Source: an uncultured Clostridia bacterium (GTDB taxonomy: Bacteria; Bacillota; Clostridia; Oscillospirales; Acutalibacteraceae). From it: a DNA stretch of 59,890 nt. The DNA lies in NCBI GenBank assembly GCA_944380675.1, contig CALWIH010000004.1:1-59890 (forward strand), written 5' to 3'. Of the stretch, positions 7,074-14,985 are shown piece after piece. The notes below the pieces were generated by a model. The model did no database searches, was not told the origin of the DNA, and was given only the letters and a program-made list of their open reading frames with translations. Positions within the stretch are counted from its first letter, which is position 1. Every line of letters begins with the position of its first letter. Both the position numbers and the translations under genes were made by a program.

Positions 7074-7852
7074 AGCAGCGGCCCTCCTATGAATTGATGC
7101 CAGAGCGTGATGACGAGGCCCACGCCCATCGCGATGCAGAACGTCACGAGCAGGGCGTCGAGCATCCGCACGGCCCCGGCGATGTAGTCCTCGTCGGCGA
7201 TGTCGCGGATAGCCGTCGTGAAGGCCACGCCCGGCACCAGCGGGATGATGGAGCCGATGATGATCTCGCCGAGATGGTGGCCGAGCCCGCTCTGGTACAT
7301 GAGAATGCCGAACAGCGTCACGAGCGCGCCGCCCGTGATGTTCGCCGCGATCTTCGAAAGTCTTCCGCGCACAATCAGAAGAAGATACAGATACAAAAGA
7401 ATTCCCGACGCGAAGGCGACGAGGCTGTCGACGGGATCGCCGCCGAACAGGAAGCAGAAGCAGCCGCTGCCGACGCCGGAGGCGAGGATCTGGTGCAGCT
7501 TCGGCTTCGGCGGCATATCGCGGATTTCGAGCAGCCGCCTGTGCGCCTCCTGCGGCGTGTGCAGGCCCTCGACGATCTCGCGCGAGAGCTGATTGACCGC
7601 CGTTACGCGGTCGAGCCGTGCCGCGCTCAGCGGGATGTGGCGCACGCGCGCGAAGTCCTGCTCCGTCTCGCTGCCCGCCGTGAGGAAGATGCCGCTGCTC
7701 AGCACAAAGGCGTCGCTCGACTCGACGCCGTACGCCTTCGCGATCCGCTCGATCGTCTCCTCGACGCGGAAAATCTCCGCGCCGCTCGCGAGGAGGATGT
7801 CCCCGGCAAGCGAGGCGGCGTCGAGCGCCTCGCGCTTATCCCGCGCTTCCAT
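7070..7852 (-). CDS. ThrE-like transporter, N-terminal half (YjjP type)
   Basis: A protein of 260 aa. A soluble N-terminal region (about 1-115, ALDAASLAGDILLASGAEIFRVEETIERIAKAYG) characteristic of this family precedes about five membrane helices, with the signature IIGSIIPLVPGVAFTTAIRDI near 205-225. ATG 7852 is chosen because GGAGGCG lies about 7 bases before it and homology begins there. It overlaps the Nudix gene upstream by 17 bases and the second half of the transporter by 4. Confidence 0.86.
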   Translation of the reverse strand: MEARDKREALDAASLAGDILLASGAEIFRVEETIERIAKAYGVESSDAFVLSSGIFLTAGSETEQDFARVRHIPLSAARLDRVTAVNQLSREIVEGLHTPQEAHRRLLEIRDMPPKPKLHQILASGVGSGCFCFLFGGDPVDSLVAFASGILLYLYLLLIVRGRLSKIAANITGGALVTLFGILMYQSGLGHHLGEIIIGSIIPLVPGVAFTTAIRDIADEDYIAGAVRMLDALLVTFCIAMGVGLVITLWHQFIGGPLL

Positions 7853-8351
7853 CCGGCTCGCCTCCGTTTCCGGCATAGTCCGCGAGGGAGAGCGGGACGC
7901 CGTCGAGCGCGGCCTCGCGGAGAGCGTCCCCCTGATAGACGAGCTTGAGCGAGAAGTACGGCCTGTCAAGCTGGATCAGGCGGAGGAAAATGCGGTCGCC
8001 CTCCCAGGAGGGCAGCTCCGGGACCTTCTCCTTCGGCACCCAGGCGAGCTCGCCCTCGTCGCAGGGGTGCTCCTCGCCCGTGAACCGGTCGCAGGTGAAC
8101 AGATGCATATATTCCGTCTCCCAGAGGTCGGAGACGAAGGTGACGAGGCCCCGGCAGCGCCAGGAGAGCATCGTGTAGCCCGTCTCCTCGCGCACCTCGC
8201 GCACGGCGCACTCCTCGGGGGTTTCGTCCGGCTCGAGTCCGCCGCCCACGCCGATCCATTTCCCCTTGTTCGGGTCAACCTTTTTCCTGACGCGGTGCAG
8301 CATCAGATACGCGCCGTCCCGCTCGAGATAGCACAGCGTCGTGAGTCTCAC
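7836..8351 (-). CDS. Nudix hydrolase, MutT-like
   Basis: A protein of 171 aa. An intact Nudix box (G-x5-E-x7-REVREETGY) lies at residues 37-59, following WIGVGGGLEPDE, which is typical of 8-oxo-dGTP-type diphosphatases of Firmicutes. It probably hydrolyses a damaged or surplus nucleoside diphosphate derivative; the substrate cannot be fixed from sequence. The GTG start at 8351 follows GGGGGG at 7 bases and overlaps the IMPase stop by 4 bases. The phosphatase-pyrophosphatase fusion further along the operon would fit the same nucleotide-cleaning theme. Confidence 0.9.
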   Translation of the reverse strand: MRLTTLCYLERDGAYLMLHRVRKKVDPNKGKWIGVGGGLEPDETPEECAVREVREETGYTMLSWRCRGLVTFVSDLWETEYMHLFTCDRFTGEEHPCDEGELAWVPKEKVPELPSWEGDRIFLRLIQLDRPYFSLKLVYQGDALREAALDGVPLSLADYAGNGGEPDGSAG

Positions 8352-9142
8352 CGCAATCCCCCCTGTACGGCTGTCTTCGCGGCCTGGAGCACCAGCTCGT
8401 ACGCGGGGCCGGAGCCGGCAAGGACGGGCGTCGGGTGCTGAAAATCGAGCGCGTACGGCGCGACGGAGGAGATGACGCCTCCCGCCTCCTCCACAATGAC
8501 CGAGGACGCGGCGTAGTCCCACGGGGAGAGCTTTGCCTCGAAGAAGCCGTCGGCCCTGCCCGCGGCGATGCTGCACAGATCGATGGCCGCCGAGCCGCTG
8601 CGGCGCAGATCGCCGCAGGAGAGGAAGATGGTGCGCAGGGCGGAGAGCGTCGCCTCCGCGAGGTGCCGGTGATAAGGAGCCGTTCCGAAAAGGATGACGG
8701 CTTCCTCCATCGGCGTGTTCGCCGTATGCAGGCGCGCTCCGTTGAGGTACGCGCCGTGGCCGCGCGCCGCGTAGAACAGCTCGCCGGAATAGAAGTTCAG
8801 CACGACGCCGAGGACGGCCCGCCCGTCCTTCACAAGGCCGACGGAGACGGAGGAGCAGCGAAGCCCCCGCATAAAGTTCGTGGTGCCGTCGATTGGGTCA
8901 ATCAGCCAGTTGTAGCCGGGCGCGAGGACGTTGTCCTCCTGCTCCTCGGCGAAAAAGTGCGCCTGCGGAAGCAGCGGGGCGAGGCGTTCCATCAGAAAGG
9001 CCTGCGAGGCCAGATCGGCGCTCGTGACGAAGTTGGCGTGCCCCTCCTTTGTGTATATTTCCGGCTTGTCCATGCGCAGGATTTTCTCCCCATCCTCGCG
9101 GACGATGGCGCAGACCTGCTGCAAAAGCTGCGTGAGCTCCAT
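8348..9142 (-). CDS. Inositol-monophosphatase-family phosphatase
   Basis: A protein of 264 aa. Metal-site motifs of the family are present: FFAEEQED near 63-70, WLIDPIDGTTNF near 78-89, and WDYAASSVIVEEAGG near 205-219. Members dephosphorylate inositol phosphate, 3'-phosphoadenosine 5'-phosphate or sugar phosphates with Mg2+; the substrate is undetermined. The frame is open upstream to 9457, but the family N-terminus begins at ATG 9142. It is the first gene of a five-gene minus-strand operon. Confidence 0.92.
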   Translation of the reverse strand: MELTQLLQQVCAIVREDGEKILRMDKPEIYTKEGHANFVTSADLASQAFLMERLAPLLPQAHFFAEEQEDNVLAPGYNWLIDPIDGTTNFMRGLRCSSVSVGLVKDGRAVLGVVLNFYSGELFYAARGHGAYLNGARLHTANTPMEEAVILFGTAPYHRHLAEATLSALRTIFLSCGDLRRSGSAAIDLCSIAAGRADGFFEAKLSPWDYAASSVIVEEAGGVISSVAPYALDFQHPTPVLAGSGPAYELVLQAAKTAVQGGLR

Positions 9143-9280
9143 GACTCCTGATTCTCCCTTCTGTCCGTACGGAAAAACGGCCGCCCTCCGCGGACGGCGA
9201 AACAGCGTTCTTTCTATTGGTAAGAGTATCATACAGAAGCGAAAATTACAAGAAAGCTTTTTCTTTTTTGTAAAATCCGA

Positions 9281-9309
9281 TTGATCTTCCGCCGCTTTGC
9301 GCCTATACT
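9281..9309 (+). promoter_or_regulatory. Promoter of the cytidylate-kinase-like gene
   Basis: TTGATC (9281-9286), a 17-base spacer and TATACT (9304-9309). Transcription would begin near 9316, about 65 bases before the ATG at 9381. The rest of 9143-9280 is an AT-rich divergent region in which no convincing minus-strand promoter for the IMPase operon was found. Confidence 0.65.
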
Positions 9310-9380
9310 GAATACAGAGGGGAGACCCCCGCTCCGCGCGGAACGAGTCGCGCGGACATTGGAAAGGCAGGGTGAATTTT

Positions 9381-10025
9381 ATGGAGAAAAAGTTCGTGAT
9401 CACGATAGCGCGCGAGTATGGCAGCGGCGGCAAGAGCATCGGCAAGCTCCTCGCCAAGGAGCTCGGCGTGTCCTTCTACAGCCGCGAGATCCTTCGCCTC
9501 GCCTCCGAGAAGAGCGGCATCAGCGAGAGCCTGTTCGCGAACGCCGACGAGAAGGTGCGCTCCTCGCTGCTGTTCCGCACGGCGCGCGGCGCGTACAAGG
9601 GCGAGCTGATCCCGCCGGACAGCGACGATTTCGTCTCGAACGAGAATCTGTTCAATTTCCAGGCCAAGGTGATCCGCGAGCTGGCCGAGACGGAATCGTG
9701 CGTGATCGTCGGCCGCTGCGCCGACTACATTCTCAAGGATATGGACCATGTGCTGCGCATTTACGTTCACGCCCCGTTCGATTACTGCGTGGCGCGCGCG
9801 CAGGAGGTGCACCCGGCGCTGAGCGCCGACGAGGTCAAAAAGCTCATCCGCAAGACGGACAAGCGCCGCGCCGACTACTACCACTACTTCACCGGGCGCA
9901 ACTGGAAGGACGCCGACAATTACGATCTCTGCCTGAACTCCAGCCAGTTCGGCTGGAACAGCAATTCCGGCTGGGAGAAGTGCGTCGCGCTGGTGAAAGC
10001 GTATCTCGACATCATGCTTTCCTGA
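9381..10025 (+). CDS. Cytidylate-kinase-like family protein
   Basis: A protein of 214 aa. The N-terminus ITIAREYGSGGKSIGKLLAKELG (about 7-29) is the modified P-loop of the cytidylate-kinase-like family. Further blocks are SCVIVGRCADYIL near 112-124 and an R-rich lid RKTDKRRADYYHYFTGRNW near 157-175. The family is common in Clostridia, distinct from Cmk, and has no settled substrate. ATG 9381 is preferred to the in-frame GTG at 9372, because GGGTGA is correctly spaced only for the ATG. It is monocistronic, with its own promoter and terminator. Confidence 0.9.
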   Translation: MEKKFVITIAREYGSGGKSIGKLLAKELGVSFYSREILRLASEKSGISESLFANADEKVRSSLLFRTARGAYKGELIPPDSDDFVSNENLFNFQAKVIRELAETESCVIVGRCADYILKDMDHVLRIYVHAPFDYCVARAQEVHPALSADEVKKLIRKTDKRRADYYHYFTGRNWKDADNYDLCLNSSQFGWNSNSGWEKCVALVKAYLDIMLS

Positions 10026-10044
10026 CAGAGGCCGGGAAAACGGG

Positions 10045-10073
10045 GGGAGCGGCCTTCCGGCCGCTCCCTTTTT
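10045..10073 (+). terminator. Rho-independent terminator
   Basis: A perfect 10-bp stem GGGAGCGGCC / GGCCGCTCCC with a TTCC loop is followed by TTTTT. It ends the cytidylate-kinase-like transcript. Confidence 0.9.
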
Positions 10074-10093
10074 GCGAAAGGAGCTGAAGTATA

Positions 10094-10921
10094 ATGGATG
10101 TTTACCGCGTGATACCGCTGCGCGAAAACCTGTGGGCTGTCAGCGAGCTGGAAAAAACCGTTCTGTATGTGATAAACGGCAGGGAGAAGGCGCTCCTGCT
10201 CGACACCGGCTTCGGCCTCGTGAACCTGCCGGAGCTCGTCCGCGGCCTGTGCGGCGAAAAGCCCGTCGTCGTTGTCAACAGTCACGCGCACCCCGACCAC
10301 AATTCCGGCAACAACCAGTTTGACGCCGTCTGGGTCGGCGCGTTTGACGAGCCGGAGTCCCACGCCGCGCCGGACGAGGCGTCGCGGGAGCAGTCCCGCG
10401 CAATGTTCTTCGAGGAGTTCGAGAAGGCCGGCGGCACGCTGCCGCCGTGGAATCCCGGCCCCGCGCCGCGCGTGAACGTTCTTCTGGACGGCGACGTCAT
10501 CGACCTCGGCGGCCTCGCGCTGCGCGTCATCGAGGCGCCGGGGCACACCCGCGGCTCCATCGCCCTGTTCGAGGAGACGCTCGGCTGGCTCTTTACCGGC
10601 GATCTCATCCTGACCTGGGAGGTCTGGGGGCAGCTGGAGACCTCCGCGGCGCTGCGCGTCTATCATCGTTCTCTCGAGCGGCTTGACGCGCTGCGCCCCC
10701 GCGTGACGGCCGTCTTCCCGGCGCACTGGGACGAGAAGAACCCGTACGGCTACCCCTCGTGCCAGCTGCAGCCCGAGGTGCTCTCCGTCTACGCGGAGGG
10801 GACGGCGCGCATTGTTGACGGCAGAGACGAGGGCGTCCCCTACGAATTCTGGGGGAGGCTGCTGCGCTGCGCGTATTTCTCCGTCGGCGGCATGGTCTTC
10901 GACCCCGACCGGATCGGCTGA
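10094..10921 (+). CDS. MBL-fold metallo-hydrolase
   Basis: A protein of 275 aa with the metallo-beta-lactamase fold. The metal motif NSHAHPDHNSG is near residues 59-69, the second metal histidine is in APGHTRGS near 151-158, the bridging Asp is in FTGDLIL near 172, and a final His is in FPAHWDE near 213. It probably hydrolyses a small ester, thioester or phosphodiester; no specific family could be assigned. AGGAG lies about 10 bases before the ATG. Confidence 0.9.
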   Translation: MDVYRVIPLRENLWAVSELEKTVLYVINGREKALLLDTGFGLVNLPELVRGLCGEKPVVVVNSHAHPDHNSGNNQFDAVWVGAFDEPESHAAPDEASREQSRAMFFEEFEKAGGTLPPWNPGPAPRVNVLLDGDVIDLGGLALRVIEAPGHTRGSIALFEETLGWLFTGDLILTWEVWGQLETSAALRVYHRSLERLDALRPRVTAVFPAHWDEKNPYGYPSCQLQPEVLSVYAEGTARIVDGRDEGVPYEFWGRLLRCAYFSVGGMVFDPDRIG

Positions 10922-10989
10922 CCGCCAGCCGGAGTCCGTTTTTTCGCCCGAAACGATCCGAATCTTTACAACGAATTTACATTTTCCCC

Positions 10990-11018
10990 TTGCCGTCCGC
11001 GGCGCCCCGCGCTATCCT
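10990..11018 (+). promoter_or_regulatory. Promoter of the HD-domain gene
   Basis: TTGCCG (10990-10995), a 17-base GC-rich spacer, TATCCT (11013-11018). The predicted start near 11025 leaves a leader of about 45 bases before the TTG at 11069. Confidence 0.5.
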
Positions 11019-11068
11019 GAAAAGTGAGCCGTCCGCCGGCTTCTGAATTACGGAGGAGGAAAGAGAAG

Positions 11069-11728
11069 TTGATAACTAAGGAAACCGTCCGAGAGAACGA
11101 ACAGATCACCACCTACATCCGGAAGGCGGACGAGGCGCTCGAGGCGCTCGGGTACACGGAGCACAGCTTCGCCCATGTGACGCGGGCGGCGCAGTTCGCG
11201 GAAAACCTCCTGCTCGACCTCGGCTATCCGGCGCGCCAGGCGGAGCTGGCCTGGATCGCCGGTTATCTGCATGACATCGGCAACGTCATCAACCGGATCG
11301 ACCACGCGCAGAGCGGAGCCGTCATGGCCTTCCGAATCCTTGACAAGATGGGACTCGACGCCGGCGAGCTCTCCACCGTGATCAGTGCCATCGGCAACCA
11401 CGACGAGAGCACGGCCTTCCCCGTCAACGAGGTGGCCGCCGCCCTGATCCTCGCCGACAAGACGGACGTGCGCCGCAGCCGCGTGCGCAACCGCGATTTC
11501 GCCTCGTTCGACATCCACGATCGCGTGAACTACGCCGTGGTTGAGGCGCGCACCTATCTCACGCCCGAGAAGAACGCGCTTGTGCAGGAGATGAAGATCG
11601 ACACGGAGCTTTCCCCCGTGATGGACTACTTCGAGATCTTCCTCGACCGCATGATGCTCTGCCGAAAGGCGGCGGAGCGCCTCGGCCTGAAATTCCGGCT
11701 GAAGGTCAACGGGCAGACGCTTCTGTAA
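11069..11728 (+). CDS. HD-domain phosphohydrolase-like protein
   Basis: A protein of 219 aa. An HD metal-binding arrangement is visible: HSFAHVTRA near 33, YLHDIGN near 68, the HDES motif near 111 and an ADKTD block near 131. The domain usually hydrolyses nucleotides or phosphate esters; the substrate is unknown. The TTG start at 11069 is chosen because GGAGGAGG sits 9 bases upstream and the predicted transcript start lies after the alternative frame start at 11024. It is transcribed alone and ends in a terminator shared with the convergent SUF genes. Confidence 0.85.
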   Translation: MITKETVRENEQITTYIRKADEALEALGYTEHSFAHVTRAAQFAENLLLDLGYPARQAELAWIAGYLHDIGNVINRIDHAQSGAVMAFRILDKMGLDAGELSTVISAIGNHDESTAFPVNEVAAALILADKTDVRRSRVRNRDFASFDIHDRVNYAVVEARTYLTPEKNALVQEMKIDTELSPVMDYFEIFLDRMMLCRKAAERLGLKFRLKVNGQTLL

Positions 11729-11730
11729 TG

Positions 11731-11762
11731 AAAAGAGCCGCGGCGTGCGCCGCGGCTCTTTT
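11731..11762. terminator. Bidirectional terminator between HD gene and SUF operon
   Basis: A perfect stem of at least 14 bp (AAAAGAGCCGCGGC and complement) with a 4-base loop has A runs on the left and T runs on the right, so it works in both directions. It lies 3 bases after the HD gene and 13 bases after the SUF operon's last stop. Confidence 0.92.
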
Positions 11763-11774
11763 GTGCCGTCTTCT

Positions 11775-12692
11775 TTATTTGAGGAAGCCCTGGATGATGC
11801 GCTCCTCCGCTTCCTCCCGGGTGAGGCCGAGGGTGCGCAGCTTGAGAATCTGCTCGCCCGCGATCTTGCCGATGGCCGCCTCGTGGATGAGCGCCGCGTC
11901 GACGTGCGCCGCCTCGAGGGACGGGGAGGCGACGACGCTGCCGGATTCCGCGAGAATGGCGTCGCACTCCGAGTGGCCGCTGCAGCGGTTCTTGCCGCGC
12001 AGGCAGGAGTTGAACTCCTGCCGCGAGCGTCCCCGCGCGACGGAGCGGGAGATGAGGTCGACGCCGGAGTCCTCGCCCTCGAGCGTGACGTCGAAGTCGC
12101 TTCTCGCCCATTCCGTGCCCGTCGTCATCAGGCGCTCGCGCACGACGAGCCGCGCCCCGGCGGCCAGCGTGGCCGTCGTTCTGCGCATCGTGCTGTCGAC
12201 GCCGCTGATCTGCACGGTGTCCATCTCCAGATAGGAGTTTTCCGCCATTGTGATGTCCGTCACCGGGTCGATGCGCTTCGCGCCCTTGCCCGTGCCGGTG
12301 CCGATGTGCTTTTCGCGGTACAGCACGCGGGCGCCCTTTTCGAGGAAGAAGCGGTGGATGCCGTTGTGCCGCGCCTCGGTGCTCTCGTCGTTGTGCACGC
12401 CGCAGCCCGCCACGACGAGCACGTCCGCGTCCTCGCCGATGTAGAAGTCGTTGTACACCAGATCGTCGACGCCGCCGTGCGTCACGCAGGCCGGAATGTA
12501 GACCGTCTCGCCCTTCGTGCCGGGGCGAACGTGGATCACGAGGCCGGGGCCTTCCTTCTTCGACTCGATTTTGATGTTCTCGCTCGACTGGCGGCCGGCG
12601 CACTCGCCGTCCTCGCGCACGTTGTACGCGCCCTTGAACGTGCCGCCGAAGCCCGAAACGACGCGCAGCAGCGATTCCGTGATTTTATTCAT
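11775..12692 (-). CDS. SufB/SufD-family Fe-S cluster scaffold, short form
   Basis: A protein of 305 aa, clearly shorter than SufB (about 470) and SufD (about 420), but with the SufBD beta-helix core: TGTEWARSDFDVTLEGEDSG, RGRSRQEFNSCLRGKNRCSGHSECD near 215-240, then EAAHVDAALIHEAAIGKI and LGLTREEAEERIIQGFL at the C-terminus. It would bind SufC and hold nascent Fe-S clusters. It overlaps sufC by 4 bases, and no SufS/SufU is adjacent. The pair corresponds to the minimal SUF-like (SMS, SmsC-SmsB) arrangement described for anaerobes. ATG 12692 has AGGAGA 10 bases upstream. Confidence 0.9.
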   Translation of the reverse strand: MNKITESLLRVVSGFGGTFKGAYNVREDGECAGRQSSENIKIESKKEGPGLVIHVRPGTKGETVYIPACVTHGGVDDLVYNDFYIGEDADVLVVAGCGVHNDESTEARHNGIHRFFLEKGARVLYREKHIGTGTGKGAKRIDPVTDITMAENSYLEMDTVQISGVDSTMRRTTATLAAGARLVVRERLMTTGTEWARSDFDVTLEGEDSGVDLISRSVARGRSRQEFNSCLRGKNRCSGHSECDAILAESGSVVASPSLEAAHVDAALIHEAAIGKIAGEQILKLRTLGLTREEAEERIIQGFLK

Positions 12693-13423
12693 ATCCGCGC
12701 ACTCTCCTTTCCGAGCGGGCAGCGGGGAGACTTCTCGTCGGCGAGCAGCGTCGGGAGCAGCTCCTCGCGCGGCCCCGCGCTGCGCACCACGCCGTCCGCG
12801 ATGACGACGATCTCGTCCGCGATGCTCAGGATGCGCTCCTGATGCGAAATGATGAGCAGCGTGCCGGCCTTCTGCCGCCGGACCTCCTGGAACGTCTCCA
12901 CGAGACGGGCGAAGCTCCACAGATCGATGCCGGCCTCCGGCTCGTCGAAGATCGAGAGCTTCGCGCGGCGCGCGAGGACGGAGGCGATCTCGATGCGCTT
13001 GCTCTCGCCGCCCGAGAGGCTCGCGTTGAGCTCGCGGTCGACGTACTCGTTCGCGCACAGGCCGACCTTGCCGAGCAGGTCGCACAGGTGGGCGTCGTCG
13101 AGCGCGCGGCCCGAGGCGAGCTCGAGGAGATCGCGCACCGTCAGCCCCTTGAAGCGCACGGGCTGCTGGAACGCGTACGCGATGCCGCGCTTTGCGCGCT
13201 CCGACACGTCGAGGCCGGTGATCTCCTCGCCCTCGAAGAACAGCCGCCCCGACGAGGGCGTCTCGATTCCCGCGATGAGCTTCGCGAGCGTCGTCTTTCC
13301 GCCGCCGTTCGGGCCGGTCACGACGATCAGCTTGCCGCTCTCGAGGGAGAGATCGATGTCTTTTATGATTCCCGCCCCGTCCGGGAGATCCCAGGCGAGG
13401 TGTTCGAGCTTTAATATCTCCAT
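12689..13423 (-). CDS. sufC: SufC-like ATPase of Fe-S cluster assembly
   Basis: A soluble ABC-type ATPase of 244 aa: Walker A GPNGGGKTT near 36-44, Q-loop FQQPVRFKGLTVRDLLELA near 85, signature LSGGESKR near 142, Walker B LSIFDEPEAGIDLW near 162, switch histidine in IISHQERIL near 193. These blocks are those of SufC, which drives cluster formation on SufB/D. ATG 13423 is chosen over the one at 13450, because the predicted transcription start (about 13461) would leave almost no leader for the latter. Confidence 0.93.
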   Translation of the reverse strand: MEILKLEHLAWDLPDGAGIIKDIDLSLESGKLIVVTGPNGGGKTTLAKLIAGIETPSSGRLFFEGEEITGLDVSERAKRGIAYAFQQPVRFKGLTVRDLLELASGRALDDAHLCDLLGKVGLCANEYVDRELNASLSGGESKRIEIASVLARRAKLSIFDEPEAGIDLWSFARLVETFQEVRRQKAGTLLIISHQERILSIADEIVVIADGVVRSAGPREELLPTLLADEKSPRCPLGKESARI

Positions 13424-13467
13424 GTCCCTTTTTTCCTTTCCCGGGGGCATTGCCGCCCCCTCTCCTT

Positions 13468-13496
13468 ATGCTATGGTACTTTCGTCCCCTTGTCAA
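13468..13496 (-). promoter_or_regulatory. Promoter of the SufC-SufB/D operon
   Basis: Minus strand: a perfect TTGACA (13496-13491), a 17-base spacer and TAGCAT (13473-13468). Confidence 0.8.
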
Positions 13497-13514
13497 GAAT
13501 CCAGTCGGAAATTC

Positions 13515-13529
13515 CTACATTTTTAGTAG
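13515..13529. promoter_or_regulatory. Small inverted repeat upstream of the SUF promoter
   Basis: CTAC-ATTTTTA-GTAG lies about 20 bases upstream of the TTGACA box, in a locally AT-rich stretch. It could be an activator or repressor site for the SUF operon; it is short and may be chance. Between it and the ARH gene (13530-13653) no further gene is seen. Confidence 0.25.
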
Positions 13530-13653
13530 AAAAAATGCGGGGAAAAAGGAATGAAAAACTGGAAAAAAGGCTAAAAGTATAGTATCATTATGTCACGAGG
13601 GCCTCCCGGCCGCAGAGCGGGAGGAAAATCCGCAGCGGAAAGGGGAACGGGCC

Positions 13654-14442
13654 ATGTTCGGCGCAATTCTGGGCGATATCGCCGGCTCGCGGTTTGAATT
13701 CAGCCGGCCGGGAAATTTCAACTATAAAAAGGAGCCGTTTTTTACCGACGGCTGTTTTTTCACCGACGACACCGTCATGACGGTCGCGACAAAGTATGCG
13801 GTGCTCAACGAGACGTCGTACCGCACCGCCTATCTCCATTTCGGGAAAATGTACCCGCTTGTAGGGTACGGAACGATGTTCAAGCACTGGCTTGAGGGAG
13901 GCGGCTGCGCCGCGTACCGCAGCTTCGGCAACGGCTCCGCGATGCGCGTGAGCTTCATCGGCGAATATTTCCCCACGCTGGAGCGCGTGCGCGAGAACGC
14001 GCAGAAAAGCGCCCTGTGCACGCACAACCATCCCGAGGGCGTCAAGGGCGCGGAGGCGACCGCCGTCTGCGTCTATCTGGCGAGAACGGAAAACTCCAAA
14101 AAGGAGATTAAAAAATATATCGAGAAAAATTACGGCTACGATCTGAGCAAGCCGCTCTTTCTCATCCGGCCGCGCGCCAAGGTGGACATGAGCTGCCAGG
14201 TCTCCGTCCCGCTCGCGATCCGCTGCTTCCTTGAGAGCAGCTCCTGGGAGAGCTGTATGCGCAACGTGTACAGCGTCAAATGCGACACCGACACGGTCGG
14301 CTGTATCGCGGGCGCGATCGCGGAGGCGTTTTACCACACGACAGGCCAGAACGATCTCGAGCTCATCCGCAGATATCTCGCGGTGCCCGACGCGCACGGC
14401 CGCTGCGACATGACGCTGTTCAACTGGGCGACGATGAATTGA
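13654..14442 (+). CDS. ADP-ribosylglycohydrolase family protein
   Basis: A protein of 262 aa. The ARH/DraG fold is recognised by GAILGDIAGSRFEF at 3-16, FTDDTVMTVA near 36-45 (metal-binding Thr-Asp-Asp), SFGNGSAMRV near 89-98 and CDTDTVGCIAGAIAEAF near 210-226 (metal Asp-Thr-Asp). The two Mg2+ sites are complete, so hydrolysis of ADP-ribose from an acceptor, or of a related N-glycoside, is expected. Members can reverse ADP-ribosylation or process NAD-derived nucleosides. The next gene, 13 bases on, is an unrecognised partner. Confidence 0.9.
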   Translation: MFGAILGDIAGSRFEFSRPGNFNYKKEPFFTDGCFFTDDTVMTVATKYAVLNETSYRTAYLHFGKMYPLVGYGTMFKHWLEGGGCAAYRSFGNGSAMRVSFIGEYFPTLERVRENAQKSALCTHNHPEGVKGAEATAVCVYLARTENSKKEIKKYIEKNYGYDLSKPLFLIRPRAKVDMSCQVSVPLAIRCFLESSSWESCMRNVYSVKCDTDTVGCIAGAIAEAFYHTTGQNDLELIRRYLAVPDAHGRCDMTLFNWATMN

Positions 14443-14455
14443 AGGAGGATTCTCC

Positions 14456-14974
14456 ATGCTGTCCAATCTGTTTGTGAAAAGCGAGGAAGACGGGTGCTAC
14501 AACCTGGTGACGTACCAGTCGACGCAGGTGCTCGACATCCTGCTCTCCAATAAAATATACCGCGCCTACAAAAGCATTACCTTTGCGAGGGAGTATCAGG
14601 CGCTGATCGATATCCTCGGGCTCCAATGCGACTGCCCGATTTTCGCGTGCGTGAAGGGCAAGCCCCTGTGCGCCGACGGCAGAGTTTCGAGCTCCGTGCT
14701 GCTCACGCTCCGCGTGCCGAAGGAGGAGGTGCGCCTCACCGAATTCCGCGTGTGGGCGGATCTGCTGTATGTGCTGAAGAGCTCAAAAATCGACCTCTCA
14801 AGAACGAGCCAGCTGCAGACGAAGGCGGGCGTCGATACCCGCCAGCTCAGCGAGACGGTGGAGTCTCTCAGGGAGCAGAGGCCGCTTTCCGCGTACAAGG
14901 AGCCGCAGGCTGTGCTCGAGGAGATTCGCCCCGAGTGGCTCGTCAAGTACGAGAAGCTCGCCGCGAAGAAATGA
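14456..14974 (+). CDS. Unrecognised protein, possibly ART-like/DUF3841-like
   Basis: A protein of 172 aa, soluble, with no signal peptide. No family was recognised with certainty. The N-terminal pattern YNLVTYQSTQVLDILLSNKIYRA (about 15-37), followed by an aromatic helix, a P-I-F/GK segment and VLLTLRVPKEEVRLTEFRVW (about 82-101), resembles the order of elements in DUF3841 and in small ADP-ribosyltransferase-like proteins (hydrophobic-T-x4-L-x2-I-L-x-x-x-I near the start). No H-Y-E or R-S-E triad can be assigned by eye. AAGGAGG precedes the ATG. It lies directly after an ADP-ribosylglycohydrolase and 11 bases before ispD. Confidence 0.6.
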   Translation: MLSNLFVKSEEDGCYNLVTYQSTQVLDILLSNKIYRAYKSITFAREYQALIDILGLQCDCPIFACVKGKPLCADGRVSSSVLLTLRVPKEEVRLTEFRVWADLLYVLKSSKIDLSRTSQLQTKAGVDTRQLSETVESLREQRPLSAYKEPQAVLEEIRPEWLVKYEKLAAKK

Positions 14975-14985
14975 GGGGGGATTTG

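Noticed and set aside
9143-9280. A minus-strand promoter for the IMPase operon
   Set aside because: Candidate -10 boxes (TATGAT, GATACT) exist, but none has a convincing -35 box at 16-18 bases, so none was annotated.
11024-11068. An N-terminal extension of the HD protein
   Set aside because: The TTG at 11069 has an ideal GGAGGAGG site, and the predicted transcription start falls at about the extension's first codon.
13530-13653. A promoter for the ADP-ribosylglycohydrolase gene
   Set aside because: TATAGTAT near 13580 is a plausible -10 region, but the -35 match (CTGGAA/ACTGGA) is poor, so no promoter is claimed.
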